The notes under the pieces were generated by a model. That model was not told the origin of the DNA and made no database searches. It was given only the letters and a program-made list of their open reading frames with translations. DNA of 64,000 nucleotides, from assembly GCA_030581615.1 (NCBI GenBank), contig JAKTTT010000011.1:124001-188000 (forward strand), given 5' to 3'. Position 1 is the first letter of the stretch, and every line of letters begins with the position of its first letter. Of this stretch, positions 32,185-43,642 are shown one piece after another. Made by a program: the position numbers and the translations under genes. The stretch is from Alloascoidea africana. Its lineage: Eukaryota; Ascomycota; Alloascoideomycetes; Alloascoideales; Alloascoideaceae.

Positions 32185-35100
32185 TGACAGAGTCTGTGCA
32201 AGCAATGGTAACTTGTGAAAAAAAAAAACAGCAAGAAACAGATAGAACATATATTGGCCCTAATCAAAACTCGAAACTGCAGAAAACATAATTGCGAATT
32301 GCTCTAGTTTAAAAGAGTTTGGTTGTTGCATTTTTCTCCCAATATGAAGGTACAATCATAGTATGCTGGAAAAAATTAGAACACCTTCATAGCATAGACT
32401 TATCTATCTACTACTGTATTCTAAAAAAGAGATCATTCACTTTCGAACCAGAGTACTGGGGATGTTCTTTGGCATTTTCCTGTTAAGAAAAATACTTTGA
32501 ACTATAGAAGAAAGGGGTTTGATCCTTACCAGTTGAAAATGCCATCAACATTTTCTGGGGATAAACTTGACCATAATCAAGCAAGTATTACGACTGAGCC
32601 ACGAGAAAAACATAGAAATAAGAAAAAGCAGAGATAATCTGATTTTTTTGGAGGGGGTTATAGTTCGTCGAAAGTCTAAAATTGCTCATCTCCGCCAACG
32701 TCAAACATGTCGCATCAGATTTATATCAATATCTAATATGTGTACCTCTCCACCTATATTTATTCATTTTTCTGAAAACTCAAACAGTCCTGCACCACAA
32801 GTAGGAATTGAGTAAGAGAGCGGAGAGGTTCACTCTAAACTAAAATGCTTATGGGAATAATATGCCAAACCAAGCTGTCACCTCCCAGTGATCTAAAGTG
32901 GTTTTGTTATCATCATTGGTATTCTAATTGATTAAGATCGGAAGACTTGATAAAACTTATGATCTAGATCTGTGCCAATATTAGGGTCGGCAACTAAATA
33001 CGTAATTTTTGCTGCTGCCTTAATTTCATTCTTCTTATCGAAGTTTGCGGACCTAGCGCTTCCTCCTATACTCAAGGATGGGAGCGGTTATTTATCACTA
33101 TCACCGTCATCATCTTGGCCATCTTATAATAGGAATGTCAGCCAACGAAATCAGTCCGAACAGTAATTAGTTAATCTAGATATCAAGCAAGCTTAAACAT
33201 ATGAGTTGAAGGCATTGATTTCCTAAGTAATGGTACAAAAATGTAGCTCATTAGCTGTGAGATAATGGCTAAGTAAGCGCTTAAAATTGCGATGCTGATG
33301 AAGCCCGGATTCTGCGTACGCAAACTACATAAACGGAAATAATGTCCCAAAACGGAACCAATGAAGGCTCATGTCCAACGTTCACAGATTTATGGATCAA
33401 TTCTTGATTTCTGGTAGCTACATACTGTAAAGCTCATTTGTTTTGAGTTGAACCTGAAATGTATAGACTTCTGATGTAAGCGTTTCATCTTAGTCCATTG
33501 GGTGTCGCTGTTCCCAGCTATTCAATTGCAAGATTGGATAGTGAACTCCCTTACTTTGGTGTTAATAATCAATGAAGCAATAGATTAAAAAATACAGAGA
33601 AGGCAAATCAGCGCTTTGGGAAAAATTTGTTTTTTAACATGCTACCAAACAAGATTATCAATATATGGTTAGACACTTGTTATGCTTCGTCTGGTTTTGC
33701 TGAAAATAATGATTAACTTTCTTTGCTCTACAAATACTGCAGTTCTTTCAATAGTCAGACCTATCTTCTATTTTCCTCGTATGCCTTGAAATGAATGATA
33801 GATTTTGTATGGATTCCAGTGATATCAATTAGCAATTGTGATGATTCAAAAATATGGTTAGTCAAATCAGAAGACTTCATGATAAGAACACAGCTATTTA
33901 GAAAACACACATTTTTACGATACATATTCCACTCTATAGACTGTGTATCTATTGATAAAGGAAAGTGTATCATCCATCAGCTCAAGTCTACAGTGGAGAG
34001 GCTGGAGACACCGAGGCAGGAGAAACCATCTCAATAGTCACTGAAACTCTTAAACTTCTGGACGAAATTGTGGAAGTGGCCGAAAAGTAATTTTTACGAC
34101 AAAAGAGGGCAAAAGGAGAAGACCAATAATTGTTTTAGATCTAGCAAGGGTAAACTAAACCTTTTGCCATCAAACAGCTGTTAACCCCCCGGTTATAACT
34201 TGTAAAATATGACCGGTCAAGGAGTTTTTTCTGTTGGAATTTTATCTTGGACTTTTGCAAAATCCAATAAAGATGAATGAAGATGTTAAAAAACTACTTC
34301 ATGGTGTGTGACGTAAGAACGGACGGTGTCACAGAACGGAAAGAGTGATCTAATACATTCCTATATCCATCTTATGCCACGTAACATGTCTCCTAAAACA
34401 ACAGATATCAATCTTTCACTCGCTGTATAGGGTATCAAACAATACCCAAAGTTAAGCGCTCTAAAGGCTTCCCGAATCTACTCTGTCATGGGAGCCGCAA
34501 TTCACACCAGAATTTTATAGGTCTAAATGGTCAAGGAAAGCCAACAACCAATTTGAAGAAATCAACTCCAGAAAAAGGGTGGGCTTTAGTTAAGTTCTTT
34601 TCAGCCTCTCTGATTGAGGTTTGTATCTCCGGCTTTCTGTTGTTGAGAATGAGGCTAATCTCCTACTAGAATCGGGAGGTAATTGGTATAAGAGTGTAAA
34701 TTCCCGTATTCTTGGGCTATCAAGTGCCCTGTAGATGGATGAGCTGATGACACAACTGATATTGAGAGGAAACAGCACTTTGATAAACATGCAGCTGGCC
34801 TAGCAAAGGAAAATATCTAAGACAGTGTTTGAGGACCAGCAGATGTCGATTCATCTCTTTCATACCAAACATATTGCCTAAAGCTTTTTTTCCAAATCGG
34901 TATATATTAAAGATGGAATTGTCCGACATCTTAGGTGCCTTCCAACGCCAATAAATACCTCTATTAACCAGGTACTAGAAGTTCGGCATCTGATGGATCA
35001 GGCAATCTTATTGGGTAAGTCCTCTCAATAGTTTCCTTTCAGAAACCTTCTCCATGTATGACGATTTAAGCCATTTAATACAAATATGGAATACAAAGCC

Positions 35101-35953
35101 ACACTTGCTAAAAGGTTTTTGAAAATATTCTTAATTTTTCACTCGTTGGCTTCTCAGGAATCAAGGAAATTCATTGGAGTATGCTTACTGAGACAACTCC
35201 AGGGAAACGGGCAACTAGAAGCAAATAGTTCTCACACTTGCAATTGCACTGGGGTTTTCTTTGTTCTTGATTTTTTTGCTTTCTGCCAAAATAGCAAATT
35301 GAGAATCGGAATAGAATATATAAAACTTGTTCCCCTCAATCCTAAAATAGTGAGGTTTTGTTTTTCGTTTTCACACTTACAAAGAAGGTCGATCGAGTGA
35401 ATGTAATCTGAATATACTTGTTGTTAGGGCACTCATCCCTTGGCGTCTTAATGACTTTGGTGCTACTCTGGTTTTGACAATCACAGGGTTATAGAGACTG
35501 TAATGTGTAAAGATAAATCCTACTATTCTAATGCGCTTCCCTAGAAGAATACAAAACTGAGCGGATTACTTTTTAACCAAAAGTGCTAGTTTTGGCGCTG
35601 TGGTAATGTAAATCTTCCAACCTTTATATTCCAAGAAATTCTGATAGTCAAGAAATATCAAGCCCACTGGACTAATACCGTTGCTGACTTCGTTTTTTTC
35701 CGATATACAGTATGTGATTCAATCAAGTTTTTGGAATGTGCATCTACAACCAAAGTTGAATACCAAAAGTATTGAGTAAGGTTTTTTGAACAAATTATAC
35801 AATTAGAGGGATACTTAGTTTTAAAGGCGTTTTGGCCAGCCTGAAACGCTATTTTGACCTTGATCAGAGCATAATAATTAATAAATGTTACAATCTTGAG
35901 TGATTTAGAGACAATCCAAGTCTCGCAACAAGTTTTCCTTTTTGCCTTCTTTT
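32185..35953. other. Gene-poor intergenic stretch, 3.8 kb
   Basis: AT-rich with only short unrelated ORFs (e.g. 32567-32815, 33795-34037, 35658-35963), none with recognisable features. No tRNA, repeat array or transposon ends recognised. Confidence 0.45.
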
Positions 35954-36349
35954 TTATTCGCATGGGCTAGGAGAAAAGAGTTGAATGCTGATTCCACCAT
36001 CACAAGTAGTATCCCATCCAATGTAATAAGTTTCATTGCCCCTCGGACAAGCAATGGCCTTTCCCTCGTTATTCAGTTTCAAAATAGGCCCTTCGAAGGC
36101 CCAAGTTGAAACAGGCAAACTGCTTAATTGTGTCATGTCGTCTCCTCCAATTACAAGATAGCCATACGTAGCCCAGAGCGACCCATCATGGTCTATGTGT
36201 CCATTGAATGCTTCGCCATCACCAATTCCTAACCCAGTTCCTGTTAACGTGATTTGCTGCTGGTTTATAGATGAACCAGAACGAATTGCATATAAGCTGA
36301 AAGCTGAAGACACTGCAGAAAAGGCAAGAACCGAAATACCAAATTTCAT
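35954..36349 (-). CDS. Small secreted, cell-wall-type protein
   Basis: 131 aa from the ATG at 36349. The N-terminus is a good signal peptide (MKFGISVLAFSAVSSAFS). The mature part opens LYAIRSGSSINQQQI, which recalls the FxALRSGSPIHLQ opening of Aspergillus PhiA-like fungal wall proteins. It contains NETYYIGWDTTCDGG, with two cysteines (ACPRG and TTCDG) plus a C-terminal PCE. No GPI tail is seen. An upstream ATG at 36406 would bury the signal peptide, so it is rejected. Likely a secreted surface or wall component; family assignment is tentative. Confidence 0.7.
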   Translation of the reverse strand: MKFGISVLAFSAVSSAFSLYAIRSGSSINQQQITLTGTGLGIGDGEAFNGHIDHDGSLWATYGYLVIGGDDMTQLSSLPVSTWAFEGPILKLNNEGKAIACPRGNETYYIGWDTTCDGGISIQLFSPSPCE

Positions 36350-37851
36350 TTTTAGAGTTTGAGATCGAAAATAATAGGCACTAAAACTTGAGTGGCCAAA
36401 TTTCAAAAGAGAATTGAATGTTGATTATTTGGATAAAACGGGATTCTGGTTCCTTTAAGTAGTTTGCTTTTTAGATATTTGCAAGGTTTATAAACGTTAT
36501 TACGGAATTAGCGAAAAGAGCAAATCTATTTATTGATGGTTTTCACATTCCAAGTTCTATTAATATCAAAACCTGTTTCTTAGGGTCCGGATAATTAGAT
36601 CCCTTAAGCAAGTCTGTGATAAGACAGTATTATATTTTGTTCTTGCTAAAGTGGAGCTGTGTTTTGCTAGCAATTATAATTTCAAAAACCACCTATCAAT
36701 TGTTATCGCTTCTTCGATTATTATATTACAAGATGGCTTTATATTATCGAGCATTACATGCTCAAACAAACATGCTCAATGGTAAACACAGATGACCTCT
36801 GAATTGAACAACATGAGATCTTTTATTTACTTTGTTAAAAGATATTCTATTAGACGAAAGTATAATGATTGTTTTTTTAGATGCATTGAGCACTTGTCGT
36901 GAATCTTTTAAGCATTTTCATAAAATGATCCGAGGTTCCGTTACCTTTCAGATATGCGTGAGTGGCGTTGTATAATGGAATTTTGATACAGAGACGTTTA
37001 TTTTTAGTTGCCACCGTATTTTTACAGTGACAAGTAATTATTGGTTTTATTTCATCTAAAGAATGGAAGATAATTAAGACGGGGTCATTTCAACTCATCG
37101 ATTACAAATATTTTGTATTATACCACAAAGAAAATAACTAGATTGTAATGAAACCACAAAACAAACAATTAACTGATTCACTCTGAATTGACCACCAGAA
37201 ATACTTGAGACATTTTGGGAGACGTATTACTGTTGAAGTCTCCCTATTTTACCCCTGTAATGCCTGTTTCCCATGACCAGTGGTTTCCAAACTAAGCTGA
37301 ACTTAGCTTTTCATACTATGAAGTCTGGTATAAAACACAACATCTTACAGCATCTCAAAGTATTATTGCCAATTCCTTGATCGGCTAGAATTCAGGCTCA
37401 AGACCCCGTTGATTGTAGTACCTCTTAACATTATATGGCTTTTGAGGCCTTGGACACTTAATTGGCCTTTGGCGAGTTTAACAGGTCAATTTCAACAGTT
37501 TCGATGACGCCCTATTTTGCGTTTAACACTGAAAAACAGGGTTGAAGGTTGGGGAAAAGCAGGGTTTGCTCTCTCAAATACTGCCAACTTCTCTAGATAA
37601 AACCCAGCTCTATATTAAACGTAACCAATCAACAACAAAATACTGATAACCACATTTGTTTTCTTTTTAAATACCAAACAATTTTCATTTTGGGTGGTTA
37701 TCTGCAATTTTGACTAGAGTAGATGGGATATGCATATTGGGACCACGTGACATGTAATCCCCAAATGGAAGGTCAAAAACAGAAAGTCCAAGTGGAATGT
37801 AGTGGTACGAAACAGTGAGGTAACCATTCTTTTCCACCTAGGCACCACCAA
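36350..37851. other. Intergenic, 1.5 kb, divergent promoters
   Basis: Shared upstream region of the secreted-protein gene and RAX1. A CACGTG (CCACGTGAC) lies at 37744-37749, 103 bp before the RAX1 ATG. Possible 5'-UTR splice acceptor CACCTAG just before the RAX1 start. Nothing else recognised. Confidence 0.45.
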
Positions 37852-39618
37852 ATGGGCTCCAAGAAGAGCACACAAGCTCGTCTTTCGAGGCTCCCAACGC
37901 TTTTTGAAGTACTGAACAGGAAGACCGAGGCTCCAGTGGATCTATGGTCTTTCTACTTGTTCATGAGAGATGAACAAAAAAGCATCGATTATCTTGATTT
38001 TTGGATTGATGTAATTCAACACCTGTCATTGTGCCGTTACTATGTAAGGAGGCTTAAGCAATCCATCCTGCTTACCGAGCAACAAGAGCGTATCAGGTCA
38101 GGGGGAGGAGACGGAGGCTCCATGCTAACTATCACGGGAGGAAAAAGTGGAGCAGCTGGAGAAGGGAAAAGTAACACTTCGAGTGTGCTTTTGGACGCGC
38201 TGATCCAAGGAGGTGTACTTGATGAGCGTGATACACATAGACTTAGCTCTTTGCTAAGGGGAGAAGAGCTTAATGCGTTAGACCCGAAAGTTTTATCTCG
38301 GATCTCACACCTTGCCGATAAATTAAGTAAAGAACGAGAATCTGGCTACAATCCTAATGCTCATTTTTCAACATTTAGCGCTGTCTCGTCTGTCTATCCT
38401 GAAAAGATTTATGACAGATATGCCAGCTCGGTAGGATCTCCTAAACGAGAGAGGATTTACGACAACTATAGCAGTGACGAGGAGAACTATCTAGAGGATG
38501 CAAATACCCGAGTGTCTGAAAACGTTACGAGAATTACTTCACAATCCGGAACTTTACAAGACTGGAAAAAGCCACGAAACAAAGAAGCGAAACCTCTTTT
38601 AGATAATAGGACTAAAACTGGGATAAGCGCCAACATGGAAGAAGTGGAATTGGAACCAGCAGCTACTTTAGTCTCATCAAATTCTAGACGACAACCAAGT
38701 TATTCAACTTCAGTGCCCCTGCCTGAAGACACCCCAACTCATACACGAACCAGATCTAAATCCACCAATACCAATGCAGTCAGCATCATTAACGAAGATA
38801 AAATAAATAATTATGCTCCAATGTCGATAGAAATGCTGGAAGAGCTTTTCCCACAATTACAACAGGCAACAGGCAGCAGCTTTGTTTCACGACAGGATAT
38901 CAGGGATTCCTCGAGAAGATTACTGGTAACATACTTTATCCCCGGTGCAGAGCGTGAATTAATAATTCCAGCACAGATCATTCAAAAAGTAAGGCATGCT
39001 GTTGAAGTGGAGGGTAGAGACGACCCTGAAGTATTTGAAGATGTTAGAGAGTATGTCTTTCAAATAATGGAGCAGGACTATTTCCCTGCATTTCTACAGT
39101 ATAAAGCTATGGGAAATTTGACCCCTCAAGATGCATTTATCAGACTTGTTTTTGGTTTGATTTGTATTTGGGCTGGGTTTTGGCTAGGTTTTGTATTCAT
39201 ATTTTTGGACTGGCAACCACAGAAGATGCGGGCTACCGTATTAATACCGTTTGCGGTTGGTATTTATTACCTTGTTGCCTCTATTTACAGGTTAGATCCA
39301 GTAATGTGCTGGTTGGGTTATAGTGAAACCATTGGTTATGCATCTGAGGACGACTTGGAAGTTTCGATGCCATTCACAGACAAGGGAATTCCAGACGTAT
39401 TTGAAGAATCAAATGGAAGGTTTGGAAGAAGCAAGAGAAGGAACAGGCAAGTGGGTAGATCTTGTTGTTATCCATTCAACAAGTTTATGGTTCCTATTAA
39501 AGAGCCATATATCCATATGTTGTTGCTTCGGAGGAGCTTTTTTGTAACCTTTTTGGTGACCTTCATAACGGCCGGGTTGACAGTAGTGTTTGTGTTTGTG
39601 CCTGGTAAGAGATTATAA
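37852..39618 (+). CDS. RAX1: Bud-site selection protein Rax1 (RGS-like, multi-pass)
   Basis: 588 aa, single exon. It opens LSRLPTLFEVLNRKTEAPVDL and SYLFMRDE-like text typical of Rax1, and an RGS-like region follows in two parts interrupted by a low-complexity Ser/Gly insert. Later come FPQLQQATGSSFV and the helix HAVEVEGRDDPEVFEDVREYVFQIME. Three membrane segments lie at about 432-452, 465-482 and 563-583. Rax1 with Rax2 marks cell poles for bipolar budding in yeast; in filamentous fungi it is also a candidate RGS regulator. The first ATG is used. S. cerevisiae Rax1 is 435 aa, so this protein has larger linkers. Confidence 0.88.
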   Translation: MGSKKSTQARLSRLPTLFEVLNRKTEAPVDLWSFYLFMRDEQKSIDYLDFWIDVIQHLSLCRYYVRRLKQSILLTEQQERIRSGGGDGGSMLTITGGKSGAAGEGKSNTSSVLLDALIQGGVLDERDTHRLSSLLRGEELNALDPKVLSRISHLADKLSKERESGYNPNAHFSTFSAVSSVYPEKIYDRYASSVGSPKRERIYDNYSSDEENYLEDANTRVSENVTRITSQSGTLQDWKKPRNKEAKPLLDNRTKTGISANMEEVELEPAATLVSSNSRRQPSYSTSVPLPEDTPTHTRTRSKSTNTNAVSIINEDKINNYAPMSIEMLEELFPQLQQATGSSFVSRQDIRDSSRRLLVTYFIPGAERELIIPAQIIQKVRHAVEVEGRDDPEVFEDVREYVFQIMEQDYFPAFLQYKAMGNLTPQDAFIRLVFGLICIWAGFWLGFVFIFLDWQPQKMRATVLIPFAVGIYYLVASIYRLDPVMCWLGYSETIGYASEDDLEVSMPFTDKGIPDVFEESNGRFGRSKRRNRQVGRSCCYPFNKFMVPIKEPYIHMLLLRRSFFVTFLVTFITAGLTVVFVFVPGKRL

Positions 39619-40619
39619 AGGGACATTCTGTTTGCTTTTCTAGTTTTCTTCTCTTTTGGTTTTTGTGTTTTCATTTCTATTGAAAAAGCCTGACTTTGTT
39701 TACTATTTACCATTCATTTGATTTTCAAACATGCATCCCCAATTGTTTTGAATTGGAAGGGAAGAACCTAAAAGAATTGGAGTCAAAGGAATGGAAAACA
39801 ATATAGATGTCTTTGTTGATTTTTTTTTTTGCTTTTGTGTATATTCACTTCGATAATATTTCTCTTCATTTTAGAATTTTCTTCGTCGGTCTATTTTCGC
39901 ACCATTAAAAATTTGTAATTGCCTAATTTATAATCTAAATAAATAAAGAAAGGGAAAGCTCTACAATAAATACTTAATTCTGACGAAAAGACATTTATTT
40001 TCAAATATGACCTAGTGAGGAAGCCATTCATGAATAGTACAAGAAAACTGGATCATTTACAAAGTTCAATGTGGATGTGCAAGGGCAATTATCGTCCAGT
40101 CAAAGAAAAATAAAGTAACCAATCGGTACTCCAAAAGGGTTGATTTAGGTTTAAACTCTACGAGAATTAAGGACCCTGATTCTCAACGATTCATGTATGC
40201 TCTCTTTTCCTATTCTTCCATATAGAATTGATGAAGGGTAAAATAAAAGGACCGAGTCAATGCTTGTATACCATCTAGGAAAAGTCTTGAAAAGAACTTC
40301 TTCTCATTTAGCATCAACCCTGACAGTTTCCCCAGTAAAATCATATCAGATAGATTCTTATTAGTTTAAGACATAATTGTTCTTACACTTTGAACTCCAT
40401 AACTACACAAAAATAATAGTCGATAATTAATCAACAATAATAAAAAAAAGGAAAAGATAGTAAAAAGAAATCATAATAAAGAAGCGTTTCACATAATTGA
40501 ATCTGTTCATACATACAGCCCATACCAAACAAATCAAGTCAAATTCCAATAAATACACACCACAGAGGCGTTTTTCTTTTTCCTTCTCAGTAAAAAAGAA
40601 ATTAGATTTTTTCTTATTT
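39619..40619. other. Intergenic, convergent 3' ends of RAX1 and ELL
   Basis: A 1.0-kb AT-rich spacer with T-tracts (39,818 region) and A-tracts (40,441 region). No gene seen. Confidence 0.5.
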
Positions 40620-42104
40620 TCATCTTGCTTTAGTTTTCATCTCATCCAAATACGATTGATATTCCCACAACTGCTTCTTCCAAGCGAGAAGTTTATGGTG
40701 TAATTGAACAAGCTCTTCGACATTTTCTCTCTTATATTGTGAGTCTTTCACATTTGATTTTTGATCACCATCATTCGATAAATAACCATCGACTGCCTCA
40801 GCTTCTTTTGTTCGTTGTCGAAGACTTAGCTTCTCATGGAGAGCAACATATTTACCATAAGCAAATTTAAACTGTTCAGCAATGCCAAACATATCCCGAT
40901 GAGTTCTTAGAGGTAACCTACCGGCGGGTTTTATGTCCGTGTCTGAGTTTACCAGATTTCCGTTTCTGGCTTTGATTCTTTTATGATGCATGCTTGTTGT
41001 TGTTGTTGCAGAATGTGGTGAAGGTGCAGATGAAGTTGGAGTGGATGAGGGTGAGGGTAAAGAGGAAGATGTTGATATTCCAGGAGATCCATTCTTGCTT
41101 CTACGTCTGGTGTGGCTTTTTCTTGATTGAGCTTTTGTGATGCTTTTACTTGCTGTCATTTTTGGCGTTGGGGTTTCAAAATCATCATCCTCAGAAGAAG
41201 AAGTGTAGTCATAAGACACCAATGTCCGTCGTTTCTTTCGTCTTGTATGATTATGATCTGCTTTCTGTTTCAATGACTTTATCTTTAAAATTACATACAC
41301 ACTGGGTGTAGTTCTGTTCCTATCCTCAGTAGCGTTTTCCGAATTCCGTTTCGAAATGTTCTTACGCCACGGATGGTTCCTCTCAAGGTTTAGTCTATCA
41401 TAAGCGGATTTTGCGTTTTCAATCACTTTCTTTCTCTCAGAATCAGTATACTGCCACCCCCATATTTTCAAATCCTTAAAGTACGTGTCCTGGAGTTTGT
41501 AAGTCATTGTGGTACTTCCAATGCCACGATCCACCATTTCGTTTTTCTTGTCTGATGTGGAATTCGAGGTTCCATACTCTTTCAACACTTTTAGAACGTC
41601 TTCAACCGCTCGCTTAGCACTTTTTGAAATCGACTCTGCTGTATTTGGCCCTAGAGCAAGTAAGTGCATGACCTCATTTCTCAAGAGCGGTTGAGTTTCA
41701 GATTTCGATAACAGGGACTGATTTGGCTTTGCATCCACCTCTTTGCGTAACATTCCACCATCAATTGCAGGCACCAGCGCTTGCGCGACTGACCCAAGAG
41801 GCTTGCATGTCGGAGCTGAGCTGGTTGAGACTTGTTGGTATAGGACTGTATAGGCGTCTTCTACAGTTGCACGCAGTGGAAATGAGTTTGCTCCAATTCG
41901 GATAGACTACAATTAAAATTGTTAACATTAAGCGTCAGATGGCCTAAAGCGGTGGGCGCTACTCACGAGGCCATCATCGTCCACGACCAGGGACACGGGC
42001 ACGGAGGGGTCCGCGGCCAGAGCCTGCTGCAGCGAGGGCAGCAGCCTCATCAGACACGCTGGGGGCTGCCGCGAGACCGCAGCCGGTGGAGCTATCTCGA
42101 TCAT
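40620..42104 (-). CDS. RNA polymerase II elongation factor ELL
   Basis: Two exons, 42104-41967 and 41906-40620, with a 60-bp phase-0 intron (GTGAGT, GTTAACAA branch area, TTGTAG); 474 aa. The N-terminal ELL domain is visible: SIRIGANSFPL, MHLLALGPNTAESI, then YKLQDTYFKDLKIWGWQYTD. The C-terminal occludin/ELL helix bundle covers about the last 90 residues (FKFAYGKYVALHEKL, ELVQLHHKLLAWKKQLWEYQ). The middle is Ser/Thr/Pro-rich and basic. ELL stimulates elongation; in fission yeast Ell1 works with Eaf1 and Ebp1. Exon 1 is about 70% GC with CTG/GCC/GCG codons, while exon 2 is AT-rich, part of a GC island that also covers the end of the CK2 gene. Confidence 0.87.
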
Positions 42105-42172
42105 TTTGCGAGGGTGAGACAGAAAGATGGAGGAGCACCTGCCCTCCCAGGCAACAACAACACAAAAACAGG

Positions 42173-42189
42173 CACGTGCCTCTCACGTG
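42173..42189. promoter_or_regulatory. Two CACGTG boxes in the 89-bp ELL promoter
   Basis: CACGTG at 42173-42178 and 42184-42189, 11 bp (one helical turn) apart, inside the only 89 bp between the CK2 stop codon and the ELL ATG. Cbf1/Pho4/Tye7-type bHLH sites by consensus. Confidence 0.5.
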
Positions 42190-42193
42190 CCGC

Positions 42194-43382
42194 TCACGCG
42201 TCGCAGATGTACGGGTGTTTGAGTGCCTCGGCGGCTGTCAGGCGTGCGGCGTGGTCGAAGCGAAGCAGCCTGTCCACGAAGTCCACGGCCTCGGGAGTCG
42301 CGAGCGCGCGGTTCTCGTCGTTCACGAACCGGCTCCACGGCCGCCGGATGTACGTGCCCAGCACGTTGTCGTACTCCAAGCCCAGGTCGATGCGGTACTT
42401 GGAGAGATAGCGGTGGAGGCCCTCGGTGCCCAGAACCTTTGCGATCTTGATGAGCTGGTCTGTGTTGGAGGCGCCCCTGAAAAAGGGCTCTTTCTTGAAA
42501 ATGATGGCCGCGACTATGGCCCCGGTGGACCAGAGATCCAGAGAGTAGTCGTACTGCTGAAAGTTGACCAATAGTTCGGGCGCTTTGTGATATCGGGAAG
42601 CGACGCGGACGTTATAGTCGAGTCCAACATGGTAAAACTCGGCAAGCCCCCAGTCGATCAACCTCAATTGCTTACTCTCTGGGTCGATCATTATGTTTTG
42701 CGGTTTTACGTCCCTATGCATTATGCCCATTGAGTGGCTAAAGTCTAGTGCAAGTAGCAACTGCCGGATATAGTACTGAACATCAGCAATCGTAAACTTG
42801 GGATAGAGGATTCGAAAATCGACATTATTGACATGCTCGTAGATGAATGAAGGCATCTTGCTCTGTGACGTTTCCCCCAATGTTAGTCCTGAACAGCCGA
42901 GATACCAAACAGGTATATCTGGGGATCAAAAAAATGACATACCTGGGGATCTCGGACCACATCAAGCAGAGCAATTACGTTTGGACCGCCACTCAGATTC
43001 TGAAGAACCTTGACCTCTCTCAGAATTTTTTTCTTTCTGACAGGCTTCAAAACCTTAATGGCACAGAGAGATTGCGATGGGAGATTTATGCCTTCAAAAA
43101 CTTCGGAATATTTGCCTCTGCCGAGCTTTGAGATAATCTCATAGTTTGATATTTCCCCCCACTCAATCGAACAGTTGTCTAAAAATGGAAAACAAAATTA
43201 AAGGGTCAGGACGTACATCTTTTTAGATGATGATGATGATGAGATGCAACTGATCATGTCCGATTATTGAAAAAGGATAACATACCATAGTCCCAGTAAC
43301 TTTGCGGTCTTTTAGATAGTGCATCGGCATAGATCCGTGCAATGGATACAATATCTTCGCTTTCACTTGGTATGTTAGACAT
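42194..43382 (-). CDS. CKA2: Casein kinase 2 catalytic subunit (alpha), divergent, Cka2-like
   Basis: Three exons, 43382-43286, 43178-42943 and 42862-42194; 333 aa. Introns are 107 and 80 bp, both with GTATGT donors; the second has GGACTAAC. Kinase marks: [19 protein letters not shown], the basic [12 protein letters not shown] of CK2, HRDVKPQN, the CK2-specific DWG in place of DFG, and [12 protein letters not shown]. Closest in wording to yeast Cka2 ([15 protein letters not shown]). Odd: the almost invariant CK2 sequence FKGPELL reads HKAPELL here, a return to the general kinase APE. CK2 is a constitutive kinase with nuclear and cytoplasmic targets. The 3' half of the gene is about 70% GC, whereas the 5' half is about 43%. 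Divergent from SLD7 (260 bp between ATGs). Confidence 0.93.
43226..43241 (+). repeat. GAT trinucleotide run in CK2 intron 1
   Basis: Five GAT units inside the first intron of the CK2 gene. Simple-sequence repeat; no coding effect. Confidence 0.6.
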
Positions 43383-43642
43383 TTGATAGTTAACTGAGCT
43401 CAACCAACACTTTGCCAGGAAATGAGATGAGGGAGGAGGACCAAACCACCAGCTTACAGTCGTAGTGTGGATGTTTAGTTTATACTGAGAAAACCCATCT
43501 GGATCAAGCAAGGAATCGAACCAAAATCACACCTGCGAACCTCTAGAAGCACCGCATATGACAAAGCAAGGCTTATATCATAACTGTACTTGTTCCATCG
43601 ATTTTCCTTCGGATTTTGAAAAGCCGGAACTATCCCAGGGTT

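Noticed and set aside
42086-42574. Long plus-strand ORFs around the CK2/ELL junction
   Set aside because: GC-rich DNA has few stop codons; these are antisense to well-conserved kinase sequence.
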